A stretch of DNA of 64,000 nt from an uncultured Polaribacter sp. (GCA_943846595.1 OX044355.1:2250259-2314258); one strand, 5' to 3'; positions 29,734 through 38,099 are shown, numbered from the stretch's first letter. Numbers and translations: made by a program. Notes: generated by a model not told the origin, from the sequence alone.

Positions 29734-31035
29734 TTAATCAATTCTTCTTTTCTGAAACCAAGCTTGTCTTCCTACTGCATTTAAAGACAGTCCAACTCTT
29801 ATATTAAAATAATTCTCCTGAATTAGGTTATTACTTGTGGTTCCTTTTTTACCAAATTCAAACCCTAAATTTAGGTTGGATAGTTTTCTTCCCAATGGCA
29901 AACCTAAACCAAAAGACATGCCAAAGTCATTTACCTTCGAAAAATTAGTTCCCAACCCAGATCCGTCTATCGAAAGTCCGGTGTTCTCATAACGCATTCC
30001 TGCTCTATAAGTAACGCGGTCCCAATAACTAGAAATCGATGTAGCTTTTGGTGTATAATATCCTCCAAGAGAAATACGATCAGATGCATCATATCTAAAA
30101 GTATTTCCTGTCCTGTTTAAAAATCCTGAGGTTTGAATTGCATTTTGGCTTTCATATTCAAATCCTGCATGCCATTTGTCCAATTTCCCAATTCCAAACC
30201 CAAAAATTGTTTGTACGGGTAAATTATACTCTCCTTCAATGGTTGTTAAATCTTGTTCGTCTCTAATAATTTCTGAACCATTCGCTGACAACGAAAGTGT
30301 ATAAAAACGTTCGGTTCCTTCTACCTCCAAATCACTTCCAAATTTAAAAGTGCTTCCCAAATTTAAAATTAAGTTGTTCTTTAGTTTTGTAGTATACTGC
30401 GCGCCCAATTTTACATTTGCTCCTCGAATTATCGAAGATTCATTGTATCTCGTAGCATAGACCACGTTTGCAATTTGTTTTGTGAGAATGTTCTGAGTGC
30501 TTCCAAAACTAAAATCAGCTTCTATTCCTAATGAAAGTCCTTTGTAAACTTTCATACCGAAGCTTCCGTAAATTCTATTAACTCCTCCAGTACCTGAAAA
30601 TATTGAAATTTCTGTTGGATCACCATCGGCATCTAATGTTGTGTTTGATAAAGAATACCCAACAGAAGACAGGGGCTGCATTCCAAATGAAAAGCCTGCA
30701 CTTTTACCAATCGGAAAGGCCAATGCAAAATAACTTAAACTGGTGGCATTTACTGTCTGACTTGCCTCATTGGTCTTCACTGTTAAATCTTTACTTAACA
30801 AACCGAAAGAGTAGGTCGTAAACCTTAAATCTGAATAGGCTGCAGGATTGGTAAAGTTTAAATATTGTGCGCTATTAAAAGCAACTCCGATACCTCCCAT
30901 ACTTGCCTGTTCTATTGTTCTTGAACTAAACTCTTCTCCAATACCAAAGAAAGAATAAGGGGAAGATGTGGTTCTTTGACCGAAAACGACGCTTGAACTT
31001 ATTAATAGAATTACAATTAGATATTTTTGAATCAT
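29734..31035 (-). CDS. Outer-membrane beta-barrel protein
   Basis: 433 residues with signal MIQKYLIVILLISSSVVFGQ and alternating amphipathic strands throughout, starting with the flavobacterial motif SSPYSFFGIGEEFSSR and QASMGGIGVAF. Resembles FadL/OmpP1-like barrels. It overlaps the coaX stop by 4 nt, so translation may be coupled. Substrate unknown. Confidence 0.8.
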   Translation of the reverse strand: MIQKYLIVILLISSSVVFGQRTTSSPYSFFGIGEEFSSRTIEQASMGGIGVAFNSAQYLNFTNPAAYSDLRFTTYSFGLLSKDLTVKTNEASQTVNATSLSYFALAFPIGKSAGFSFGMQPLSSVGYSLSNTTLDADGDPTEISIFSGTGGVNRIYGSFGMKVYKGLSLGIEADFSFGSTQNILTKQIANVVYATRYNESSIIRGANVKLGAQYTTKLKNNLILNLGSTFKFGSDLEVEGTERFYTLSLSANGSEIIRDEQDLTTIEGEYNLPVQTIFGFGIGKLDKWHAGFEYESQNAIQTSGFLNRTGNTFRYDASDRISLGGYYTPKATSISSYWDRVTYRAGMRYENTGLSIDGSGLGTNFSKVNDFGMSFGLGLPLGRKLSNLNLGFEFGKKGTTSNNLIQENYFNIRVGLSLNAVGRQAWFQKRRID

Positions 31036-31760
31036 TTGCTTTTGTTAAAAATCAATATTTCATTCAATCCGTAAAGGAGAAAATTTTGATTGGCAAATAT
31101 GCTACTTTTTAATTGCTTTGACAAGAAATTTGCATCTCCTCCTGTTAAAACTACTGTTAAATCTAAAAATTTCTTTTCATATCGTGAAATAACGCCCTCA
31201 ATTTCAAAAAGAAGCCCATTTACAACTCCAACATGTATGCTTTCATTTGTTGAGTTTCCAATAAAATCGATGGGGGCTTGTACTTCTAATGAGGGCAATT
31301 TTGCAGTGAATTGATGTAGGGAAGCATAGCGCATTTTTAAACCTGGAGCAATTGCACCTCCTCGATAATTAGCCTCTTTATCGATAAAATCAAAAGTAAG
31401 ACAGGTACCAGCATCTACAACCAATACATTTTTTTGAGGGAATTCTTTTTGGGCAGCTACCATCAAAGCTATTCGGTCAACACCTAAAGTATGGGGTGTT
31501 GCATAGGTATTTGTAAAAGGCACTTCGATTTGGGATGAAACGATTGTAAATGAAACGATTTCTTGGAGCTTTTGGAGTTCAAATTCCGAAATTAAAGCTA
31601 CTGAGGAAAGAATTCCATTGGCAATTGTATATTTTTTTAAAATTTCTTTGACCTTGGAAAGCAGTCTTTTTGTATCAAAAACAAACAGTTCTATCAGTTT
31701 ATCTTCTTCAAAAACAGCTGCTTTCACTCTTGTATTTCCAACATCTACACTTAAATTCAC
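31032..31760 (-). CDS. coaX: Type III pantothenate kinase, GTG start
   Basis: First step of CoA synthesis. The GTG at 31,760 (reads MNLSVDVGNTRVKAAVFEED) places the phosphate-binding DVGNT motif at the N-terminus as in the family; the longer frame to 31,847 would run into the tRNA promoter. Other motifs: TLGVDRIALM, VVDAGTCLTFDFID, GGAIAPGLKMR. 242 residues. First gene of the envelope operon and divergent from tRNA-Phe. Confidence 0.93.
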   Translation of the reverse strand: MNLSVDVGNTRVKAAVFEEDKLIELFVFDTKRLLSKVKEILKKYTIANGILSSVALISEFELQKLQEIVSFTIVSSQIEVPFTNTYATPHTLGVDRIALMVAAQKEFPQKNVLVVDAGTCLTFDFIDKEANYRGGAIAPGLKMRYASLHQFTAKLPSLEVQAPIDFIGNSTNESIHVGVVNGLLFEIEGVISRYEKKFLDLTVVLTGGDANFLSKQLKSSIFANQNFLLYGLNEILIFNKSK

Positions 31761-31835
31761 AATTGCCTTTTTGATGAATTTCAAAAATACAATAGATTTT
31801 TTTAAATTTTCCTTAGTAGATGTGAAAAAACATAT

Positions 31836-31843
31836 TATATTTG
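31836..31843 (+). promoter_or_regulatory. Putative -7 box of tRNA-Phe
   Basis: TATATTTG, a consensus -7 element, 16 nt before the mature tRNA 5' end. Confidence 0.6.
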
Positions 31844-31859
31844 CCACCGCTAAGGCAAT

Positions 31860-31932
31860 GGTACCTTAGCTCAGTTGGTAGAGCAAAGGACTGAAAATCC
31901 TTGTGTCCCTGGTTCGATTCCTGGAGGTACCA
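31860..31932 (+). tRNA. tRNA-Phe (GAA)
   Basis: Full cloverleaf: acceptor GGTACCT/AGGTACC, D arm GCTC-AGTTGGTA-GAGC, anticodon arm AAGGA-CTGAAAA-TCCTT with anticodon GAA, T arm CCTGG-TTCGATT-CCTGG, discriminator A. CCA is not encoded. Its 3' end is the integration site of the two elements that follow. Confidence 0.97.
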
Positions 31933-31981
31933 CAAAATAATCCCGTAACTCATTTATAAACAATGATTTACGGGTTTTTTG
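31918..31981 (+). repeat. Attachment repeat 1 (tRNA-proximal att)
   Basis: 64 bp matching 43,074-43,137 with one mismatch. The block covers the last part of the tRNA T arm and acceptor plus its terminator. The 16-bp core TTCCTGGAGGTACCAC is also found at 63,985-64,000. The direct repeat at a tRNA 3' end, with an integrase next to each distal copy, marks it as att. Confidence 0.9.
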
Positions 31982-31987
31982 TTTTTT
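31942..31987 (+). terminator. Terminator of tRNA-Phe
   Basis: CCCGTAA and TTTACGGG (with an inner TCATT/AATGA pairing) form a hairpin followed by a T-tract. Contained in the att repeat; copied at 43,098-43,136. Confidence 0.8.
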
Positions 31988-31990
31988 AGA

Positions 31991-32010
31991 GTTGCTCCAA
32001 AGGTTGCTCG
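31991..32010 (+). repeat. Left-end integrase arm-type sites, element 1
   Basis: GTTGCTC occurs at 31,991 and again 12 bp later at 32,003. The same pair with the same spacing is found at the other end of the element (42,931 and 42,943). Short direct repeats of this kind near both att sites are typical of sites bound by the integrase N-terminal arm domain. Confidence 0.65.
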
Positions 32011-32085
32011 GGAGATATAAAAAGATAACGGGAAATTGGTTATATTAAATTCCAAAAATTAAGTTATTAATGACTTAAGTGAATT

Positions 32086-32253
32086 ATGAAACAACGAATT
32101 AAACATTGTGTCATTTGTAAAGTAGATTTCCCTACGATGTACCGAGTGCAATATAAAAACCCAAAAGAATGGGTGTTTGTCTGTAAAAAGTGTCTTATAG
32201 ACGTTAAAAAAGACAATCCAAACTACACATATGGAGGTACTTGGAAACGATAA
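32086..32253 (+). CDS. 55-residue CxxC zinc-ribbon-like protein
   Basis: Starts MKQRIKHCVICKVDFPTMYR, continues EWVFVCKKCLIDVKKDNP and ends GGTWKR. Two Cys pairs (CVIC and CKKC) spaced about 24 residues apart suit a small zinc ribbon. No annotated function. It is the first gene in element 1. A hairpin after it could end transcription. Confidence 0.65.
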   Translation: MKQRIKHCVICKVDFPTMYRVQYKNPKEWVFVCKKCLIDVKKDNPNYTYGGTWKR

Positions 32254-32325
32254 CAATGTAATTATTTAAAATTTATATTTTAGAGAATACGTTGTGTATT
32301 TATGGGGAACTTAGAAACGGTGATC

Positions 32326-32353
32326 TAACTTCCTTCAATTTAAAAGGAAGTTA
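32326..32353. terminator. Hairpin between convergent genes
   Basis: TAACTTCCTT and AAGGAAGTTA pair as a 10-bp stem between the CxxC gene and the nucleotidyltransferase gene. The T-tract is weak, so this is a tentative terminator. Confidence 0.4.
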
Positions 32354-32398
32354 AATAAGTTTGATACTGTAACTCCAAAACTATTGACATTAGATAAT

Positions 32399-33517
32399 TT
32401 AAGTTATTAATGCAGTGATCGTTTGTTTCCATTTTTCTTGATACCATTTTGGATCTGATAACCTGTAAAATACCCATATTCTCGTTTTTCTATCAACCAC
32501 CGCTTTCCATAGAATCTCTAAACGAATCTGTAGTAATATTTTTATATTAAGTATTCGGTGTCTTCTTTTTGTTTTGGATGGGTTAGAAAAATGTATCTGA
32601 AAACGTTTTAAAAATGTTGTGATTGCTTTGGTGGAATTGTACTGTAGACTTGCAGGCATATTAAACACCTCATAAGTAGTTGCTATAAAACATTCTAATG
32701 GTTCCTTTAAATCTTTTAAAGACCCCATTGCTTTACTGGCAACTGTTTGTTTAGAAAGTAAAAACACATCGTATGCATTTCTTAAACCGATGTTTTTATA
32801 ATGGTATCCTCTGTCATTTATTTGATTGGCAATAATCGTTAAGTTTACCTTATTGGCATAACTCAATACTCGCACACCATTTATAGTTTGTGCACTTTGA
32901 TGGGTGTTTTTATAATTGAATTCTCCAATGTATTTTTCCATTAGGTATTCTTTATGCACCTCCACTGCTGCAATATTGTTTTCTTTATGAAGCCTTGGAT
33001 AATGTTTATTAAAAACATGATCAACATAATCTATTTTTGCATTTGATTTTACCGTTCTTTCATATCCGTTTTTATAAAGTATCGCTATTGCTTTTGGATA
33101 GTCTTCTTTTGAAAAAATAAAGTCGATGTCTCCAACCATTCGCTCTGCAGTATCTTCATAGAGGTTGGATAATAAGTTCCCTGTACCTTTTAAGAAAATT
33201 GGAGTACAATTATGTGTAACTAATAACGCATTTAGTTCTTTTGCTTGTTGGATAATAGCGGTATTACGATCTCTATTTAAGTTTGTGATTTCTTCCATAT
33301 AAGCTACTAAATCCTCTGGAATATACTTTAAAAAATCAGCACGTTTTAAATTGCAATACAATGCAGGAAACACATAATGAGCAGTACTTACTTTTACAAC
33401 CGCATCCCAATCTATATTATTCGATTGTAACTGTTTTTCAATTTCTTCACTATTCTTATGTTCTAAAGAAATTGTCAAACATTTTGCCACAAAGTAAAAC
33501 GTTTCTTTATACGTCAT
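32399..33517 (-). CDS. Nucleotidyltransferase family protein (NTP_transf_5-like)
   Basis: 372 residues. The nucleotidyltransferase active-site motif is GDIDFIFSKEDY (near residue 138), preceded by IFLKGTGNLLSNLYED; both are typical of the uncharacterised PF14907 group. Its start overlaps the HPr-kinase-like gene stop by 11 nt, so the pair is translationally coupled. PF14907 proteins recur beside HPr-kinase-like and peptide-modification genes in Bacteroidota; the true substrate is unknown. Confidence 0.75.
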   Translation of the reverse strand: MTYKETFYFVAKCLTISLEHKNSEEIEKQLQSNNIDWDAVVKVSTAHYVFPALYCNLKRADFLKYIPEDLVAYMEEITNLNRDRNTAIIQQAKELNALLVTHNCTPIFLKGTGNLLSNLYEDTAERMVGDIDFIFSKEDYPKAIAILYKNGYERTVKSNAKIDYVDHVFNKHYPRLHKENNIAAVEVHKEYLMEKYIGEFNYKNTHQSAQTINGVRVLSYANKVNLTIIANQINDRGYHYKNIGLRNAYDVFLLSKQTVASKAMGSLKDLKEPLECFIATTYEVFNMPASLQYNSTKAITTFLKRFQIHFSNPSKTKRRHRILNIKILLQIRLEILWKAVVDRKTRIWVFYRLSDPKWYQEKWKQTITALIT

Positions 33518-34706
33518 TATTAAATATTTTAGAAACTGATGCTACCATTTCATTAGTTTGTGAATAGGTGATTTGATAGCAGTTTAATGTAGCAAACCAC
33601 TCTAAAAAAGTAGCAGCGTTCTCTTTTTTTGGAGATAACCAAGAATCAGGTACCAACTGCTCGAAAGCCTTTTGTTTAGATATTTTAGAAAATGATAATG
33701 CAACATCTTTTTGGTATTTTATAAATACCAAATCCTTGCAAGCAAGGTGTGTTTGGAAATCTGTATAATTTGGCGGTAAATAACGAACTCTCTTATTCAA
33801 TCTTTTTAAATGATATTCTTTGGTATCATTTAATAATGGATACAAGGGTGCTAATGTTTTTAAACTACTGTTTTTAACAGAAATGGCTGCAGGAAAATGA
33901 TATACTTCTTTATTTTTAGCTGCAACTGGCACAAAATCATCAGCCAAACACTGAAATCCATGTTTCTGAAGAAGTGCCAACGAGGTACTTTTACCATTTC
34001 CCGAGTCACCTAAAAAAAGTACTGCCTTTTTTTGTTTGCTTACTGCTGATGCGTGAAAAACACCCATCCATTCAGATTCCTCTTTATGATACATTGCTTG
34101 TATAAACTCCATAGAAAACTTCCCTTGAAAATAATGAATTTCTTCCTTAGACCATCCGTACTTTACTTTATTGTTAATTGCTAAATAAATTTTATCATTT
34201 GCTGTAAAAACCTTAAAATCGATTTCTTTGTCAGCTGTTTCAGTTTCTAAGTGTGCAAATTTAGGATGAATATAAGAAGCTTCTAAATCACCTTTATACG
34301 AAACTTTTATAAGCGTATTGTTTACTCGATAGGTAGTTATAATCTTAAAGTTATCTGGAATTGTAACCTTTGATAATTCGATGATACTTTTCTCTTGAAC
34401 GGTTATGGATGAATTTAAAACCCGTTCTTTTAACTCTTTTACAAACTTTAGAGCCGCTTCAAATGGAACCGATAATGTTGTTTCAAGATGTATTGCAATC
34501 GTCTTTGGTAATACCCTATTAATAAGTTTCTCTACAACACTAAAGGCTTCGTGTTCCAATACCACATATTGGTTGGTTCCCTCCAACCAAAGATATCTTT
34601 TATCTTCGATAGTTTTAGTAAGTAATGGACTACTCATTTCTATCAAGTTATTGGAATCTGCAGGGTTCATTTTTTGCCAAATTGATTTTGGTACAACTCC
34701 AAACAT
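33507..34706 (-). CDS. HPr-kinase-like P-loop protein with PqqD-like N-terminus
   Basis: Up to 399 residues. A PqqD/RRE-like region (LWLEGTNQYVVLEHEAFSVV) is followed by a kinase core with P-loop FLGDSGNGKSTSLALL and CLADDFVPV, as in HprK-type serine kinases. The first 23 residues (FGVVPKSIWQKMNPADSNN) are not from this family: they match the start of flavobacterial MBL-fold hydrolases, so the native start is probably Met24 (34,637, MSSPLLTKTIEDKRYLW). Relatives phosphorylate lasso peptides or other small substrates; here the target is unknown. Confidence 0.7.
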   Translation of the reverse strand: MFGVVPKSIWQKMNPADSNNLIEMSSPLLTKTIEDKRYLWLEGTNQYVVLEHEAFSVVEKLINRVLPKTIAIHLETTLSVPFEAALKFVKELKERVLNSSITVQEKSIIELSKVTIPDNFKIITTYRVNNTLIKVSYKGDLEASYIHPKFAHLETETADKEIDFKVFTANDKIYLAINNKVKYGWSKEEIHYFQGKFSMEFIQAMYHKEESEWMGVFHASAVSKQKKAVLFLGDSGNGKSTSLALLQKHGFQCLADDFVPVAAKNKEVYHFPAAISVKNSSLKTLAPLYPLLNDTKEYHLKRLNKRVRYLPPNYTDFQTHLACKDLVFIKYQKDVALSFSKISKQKAFEQLVPDSWLSPKKENAATFLEWFATLNCYQITYSQTNEMVASVSKIFNNDV

Positions 34707-34758
34707 TGCGCCACCCCTCTAATTTAAAATTACCAGTTTCTATAGGATATATCTTCAT
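34637..34758 (-). pseudogene. MBL-fold hydrolase N-terminal fragment fused to the kinase
   Basis: From ATG at 34,758 the minus strand reads MKIYPIETGNFKLEG, then after a one-base shift in a G-run GAMFGVVPKSIWQK and MNPADSNNLIEM. This is the usual first 40 residues of a flavobacterial MBL-fold metallohydrolase (MK.YPIETGNFKLDGGAMFG). The metal-binding HxHxDH region is absent. The fragment joins the HPr-kinase-like reading frame, so the kinase uses, or borders on, foreign 5' sequence. Confidence 0.65.
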
Positions 34759-34890
34759 CTTAAAAATTTAAATCATTCATAATTTTCTATAAAAATAATC
34801 AATTAAGGATGTTTGAAAGCATCAAACTCAAATAGATTTGGATATGTACAAAGATGAAGAAAAAAAAGATGTTTTTTTGTTAAGAAAAAT

Positions 34891-35058
34891 CTAAAGGTTT
34901 ATCAGGTTTACAACGTACTCCTTTATTTCTATTTTCTGATGAATATCGTTTCCAAAAGGGTCTGTAACGGTTGTTATATAAGATCCTTTAACTGGTTTTA
35001 GATTAAAATTGCTGGTTTGTACAAATAGCTTTTTAAAGGGTATAATACAATCAATCAC
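34891..35058 (-). CDS. Small ORF of unknown function
   Basis: GTG-start frame of 55 codons reading MIDCIIPFKKLFVQTSNFNL then KPVKGSYITTVTDPFGND, ending YVVNLINL. It lies 26 nt after the TlpA-like gene on the same strand. The beta-rich pattern resembles the last strands of a larger exported protein, so it may be a fragment. Kept at low confidence. Confidence 0.35.
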   Translation of the reverse strand: MIDCIIPFKKLFVQTSNFNLKPVKGSYITTVTDPFGNDIHQKIEIKEYVVNLINL

Positions 35059-35084
35059 TTTTTAAATCTAAATTTTTATCGGTA

Positions 35085-36449
35085 TTATAACTTTTCACTC
35101 CAAGTTAATAACTGTTCTATAGTCGCTATTTTTTTAAGTATGACGCCTTTACTATCTAAAACAAACATAGTAGGTGTGCCAGTTACTGCATAATTCTTAA
35201 AATTAACACCATTAAAACCCTCTAAATTACAATAAGTATCCTTCCATGGAAATGCTGCTGCGCTGTCTTTAAATACCTGCGGGTCTGTATCTGCAGAAAG
35301 AGCCACTATTTTTATGCCTTTGGCAACAAGATTAGAATAATGCTCCTTTAATGCCGCTATGGTTTGTTTACAAGGCCCACAACCAGATTGGTAAAACAAT
35401 AGCAAACTGTATTTAGATGCTAAAGCATCTGTTTTTAAAAGTGTATTTACAAGATTTACTTCTTTTTCTGACCCTACATTTTCTTTAATAACGATATCTG
35501 GAGCTTGCTTACCCATTGTAGCCTTTATATACACTTGCATACTGCCTGCATACGCATTCACTTTACCAGAACCTACCACAGCGTCTGCAATGGCAGCTAC
35601 ATAATTATCTTTCCCATACGTGGTTAAGTAATAGGTAAGTTTCCCCACAAAATCGGTGTACTGCCTTGGGTTGGTTATTCTATCACTTATCAATTTAAAA
35701 TCTTTTACAAATTGGGCTTTATCATTTACTACGTTGCTTTGGTAACCTACCCAATCTCGTATAATAGCAGTCCAATGGCCAGATACATATAAATCATTAA
35801 AACTTAAGTCTTTGGTTATAAATTGGTTATAAATAGCTGCTTTTTCGTCTTCATTAGTTGTTAAATGTGGCGGTATGCCTTTGATAAGATTTACGATGGG
35901 TAAAAAGCGGGCATTAAAACTAGGGTTTCTTTTTAGTTGTTTGTTAAAGTTTTCGAACGCTTCTTTTTGTTTTATTTTTTCTTTATTAAAAATTGTGTAC
36001 AGCTTTTTATTTTCTGCATACAAAACAGAAGCCTTACTTACAACTGCAAATTTTTCTATGATTTGCTGTTGTTGAGTATTTAGGCTGTTCAATTCGTTTA
36101 CGGCATCAAAACCAGTATAGACAATGTTGTTAGTATCTGGGGCATCGCTTAAACAAGTTACCGAAAAATTATACCCAGGTATTGCCATGTCTAAACCACC
36201 ACCTTGGGCAGTGCCCGTAATTAACCAGCGGCTCATTCCTGTATAGGGTGCAAATTTTGCTGGTATGGTTAAGGTAAACTTACCATTAGCGGGTATGGTA
36301 TCTTGTTGTACCGTTTCTTGCTTGCTCCCCTGAAAAATGATAAAATCATAGGTTTTACCTGCAAAGGCAGGAAAATCCATTGAAACGGATTGAGAAAAGC
36401 TGTTTATAGCAATAAACAAAGTAAGGGGTACTAGTATTTTTTTTATCAT
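35085..36449 (-). CDS. TlpA-like thiol-disulfide oxidoreductase, exported
   Basis: 454 residues with Sec signal MIKKILVPLTLFIAINSFSQ. The first about 330 residues form a Bacteroidota-type helical/beta region of unknown role. The thioredoxin domain is C-terminal: LLLFYQSGCGPCKQTIAAL (active CGPC), IVALSADTD and the cis-Pro motif VTGTPTMFVLDSKG. Acts in the periplasm on disulfides. Together with the kinase and nucleotidyltransferase it could belong to a peptide-maturation pathway, but that is inference. Confidence 0.85.
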   Translation of the reverse strand: MIKKILVPLTLFIAINSFSQSVSMDFPAFAGKTYDFIIFQGSKQETVQQDTIPANGKFTLTIPAKFAPYTGMSRWLITGTAQGGGLDMAIPGYNFSVTCLSDAPDTNNIVYTGFDAVNELNSLNTQQQQIIEKFAVVSKASVLYAENKKLYTIFNKEKIKQKEAFENFNKQLKRNPSFNARFLPIVNLIKGIPPHLTTNEDEKAAIYNQFITKDLSFNDLYVSGHWTAIIRDWVGYQSNVVNDKAQFVKDFKLISDRITNPRQYTDFVGKLTYYLTTYGKDNYVAAIADAVVGSGKVNAYAGSMQVYIKATMGKQAPDIVIKENVGSEKEVNLVNTLLKTDALASKYSLLLFYQSGCGPCKQTIAALKEHYSNLVAKGIKIVALSADTDPQVFKDSAAAFPWKDTYCNLEGFNGVNFKNYAVTGTPTMFVLDSKGVILKKIATIEQLLTWSEKL

Positions 36450-36657
36450 CTTAAGAGGTATCTATTGTGTTGCTGTTTAAGGTTTTTATAAAGTATTATT
36501 TTTTTGATGTTCGAATGAAAGTACCCCATTTTATATAACAAGCAAGGGGGCTTAGAAAAGAGCAATTTGTGCCTAAGGTTATAGGTGTTATAATGACTTA
36601 ATAAACCAAGGTATGAATTGGTTACAGATACCATATGATGTGCTGTTTTTTGCAAGA

Positions 36658-36798
36658 TCACATTTTTTTGCTAGGTTTATAGGCTTTACTAAGGCTTACT
36701 ATATAAGCACTTTGCTCATAACACACCCAAAAAGCACCCTGCTTATAGCAATACATATGCGTGTCATCTTCTTTCGCTAGTTTTTCTTTAATACTCAT
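36658..36798 (-). CDS. 46-residue protein, possible DGR accessory remnant
   Basis: Start at 36,798 reads MSIKEKLAKEDDTHMYCYKQ then GAFWVCYEQSAYIVSLSKAY and stops after KPSKKM. The middle segment (Y.QGAFWV.YEQSAY) resembles, as far as I recall, the N-terminus of small MutS-I-like proteins encoded next to Bacteroidota diversity-generating retroelements. Such proteins are longer, so this looks truncated. It starts 96 nt after the variable-protein stop, past a GC-rich hairpin. Confidence 0.45.
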   Translation of the reverse strand: MSIKEKLAKEDDTHMYCYKQGAFWVCYEQSAYIVSLSKAYKPSKKM

Positions 36799-36822
36799 TT
36801 TATATGACTTTTTTAAAAAAAT

Positions 36823-36841
36823 GCGGCGGCTACGCCGCCAC
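36823..36841 (-). terminator. GC-rich hairpin after the variable-protein gene
   Basis: On the minus strand: GTGGCGGC-GTA-GCCGCCGC followed by ATTTTTTT. It is a very stable stem in AT-rich DNA, 53 nt past the stop. It may be a rho-independent terminator. In diversity-generating retroelements a hairpin of this size is also found just after the variable region and aids retrohoming, so both readings are possible. Confidence 0.7.
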
Positions 36842-36893
36842 AATTTTCTACTACTTGCCTAAGAGACAAATAAATAATAAATTAATAGAATTT

Positions 36894-38099
36894 TTATTCT
36901 GCGATACAACGAACGGAAAAGCCGCGCGTACGACTGTTGCTATTGGCCGGGACTACGAAGCTACTACCGAAGACTAAGTAGTAAGCATTGCTGCCATCCT
37001 CTGTACTACTCCAGTAGTCGCCGAGGCTACCACGGCCGTCGAGCGCGCCACTGGTGACGTTGCTGCGGCCGCCAGCAGCAGGCAAGGTCAGTGACTTTGT
37101 GCTTGCATCTGGGCCGTAATGTAAGGCAGAACCATATTCAGAAGTACCTTCTGTAAACGCACCTGTTCTACTTACGGTATTATTGTTATGAACAGCTACC
37201 CATTCAGTACGCGTAGGCACTCTATAACCAGTTGGGCAAGGATCATTTGCGGTTACTTTAACAGGGTTTGCTTCTGTACCACTATTCCAAGAACTGTCTG
37301 CTGCAGCCGTTTGAGACCAGCCAAAAATAGCACCACTGTTTGGATTAACACTTGTTGGTGCTGCAACAAAGCCATTTACCCCATCGTTAGCTTCGCCTAC
37401 CCAGTTTGTAGGCCCTGGTTTACCCCATTGCACATAACCACCTTGTAAACCAACAGCTGGATTATGTGGGGGTAGTGAAGTATCTGCCCCTAAGTTGTGA
37501 TTCAAAAAAGTATAGGTACCAGTTCCATTTGAAACTATGGGAGAAGTTGGAGCTACTGTTACTGAACCTGAAGGAGTACTTGCCGTACTTGTTCCAATGG
37601 CATTGGTAGCCGTCACTGTAAAAGTATAAGCTGTATCATTCGTTAAACCTGTTACTGTAATACTTCCACTTCCTGACTGACTTAATGTTCCTGTTATACC
37701 TCCTGGGCTTGAGGTAGCTGTGTAGGAAGTAATTACTGAACCTCCATCACTTGATGGGGCTGTAAATGAAACTGTGGCTTGTGCGTCAGCAACAACGGTA
37801 GTTCCTATTGTGGGAGCGTCTGGACGTTTCTCTGTAAAAGAAAGTGTACCCCATTCTGTCCCGTCATAAAACATAAATCTACCTCCATCAAAATCTGTGA
37901 CAAAGACCATTAACCCTGCAGCTGGGCTTGAAATAGCTTGACGTTGTGCATTAGTCATTCTTGGTATTAATAATCCTTTTGTGGTAGAAGTAATATCTAA
38001 TGCTGCAGAAGTTGCAGGTGTTGTCGTTCCTATACCCACTTGGGCATACGTTGTTGCAGTTAATACTACTGCCGCTAAAAATGTAAAAATTTGTTTCAT
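36894..38099 (-). CDS. Exported FN3/C-type-lectin-like protein with hypervariable C-terminus
   Basis: 401 residues. Sec signal MKQIFTFLAAVVLTATTYAQ; a tail-fibre-like start (VGIGTTTPATSAALDI); a fibronectin III domain (about 95-182); then a C-type-lectin/FGE-like fold of the Fibrobacter-major-paralogous type (PTGYRVPTRTEWVAV, GDYWSSTEDGSNAYYLVF, TRGFSVRCIAE). This fold is that of retroelement-diversified ligand-binding proteins. The last variable part (36,921-37,073) is GC-rich with 30 of 51 codons ending in C. It forms a row with the T9SS protein and leader peptide upstream. Confidence 0.8.
   Translation of the reverse strand: MKQIFTFLAAVVLTATTYAQVGIGTTTPATSAALDITSTTKGLLIPRMTNAQRQAISSPAAGLMVFVTDFDGGRFMFYDGTEWGTLSFTEKRPDAPTIGTTVVADAQATVSFTAPSSDGGSVITSYTATSSPGGITGTLSQSGSGSITVTGLTNDTAYTFTVTATNAIGTSTASTPSGSVTVAPTSPIVSNGTGTYTFLNHNLGADTSLPPHNPAVGLQGGYVQWGKPGPTNWVGEANDGVNGFVAAPTSVNPNSGAIFGWSQTAAADSSWNSGTEANPVKVTANDPCPTGYRVPTRTEWVAVHNNNTVSRTGAFTEGTSEYGSALHYGPDASTKSLTLPAAGGRSNVTSGALDGRGSLGDYWSSTEDGSNAYYLVFGSSFVVPANSNSRTRGFSVRCIAE
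36921..37073 (-). repeat. Putative DGR variable region (VR)
   Basis: 51 codons coding from GGRSNVTSGALDG to NSNSRTRG. Nearly every surface position uses an NNC or NNT codon (GGC, AGC, GTC, ACC, CTC, GAC, TTC, GCC, CGC), which is what adenine mutagenesis of AAC/AAT template codons produces. The rest of the gene uses A/T third bases as its neighbours do. Invariant YWSST and GFSVRC frame it. No template repeat or reverse transcriptase is in the window. Confidence 0.65.

Noticed and set aside
31761..31847. Upstream extension of coaX
   Set aside because: Would overlap the tRNA promoter, and family members start at the DVGNT motif.
32059..32256. 65-codon minus-strand frame
   Set aside because: Antisense to the CxxC protein, whose paired cysteines are more convincing.
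36446..36661. 71-codon minus-strand frame after the TlpA gene
   Set aside because: No protein-like pattern or ribosome site; it overlaps the TlpA start and the accessory-like ORF. Also checked as a template repeat for the variable region: no match.
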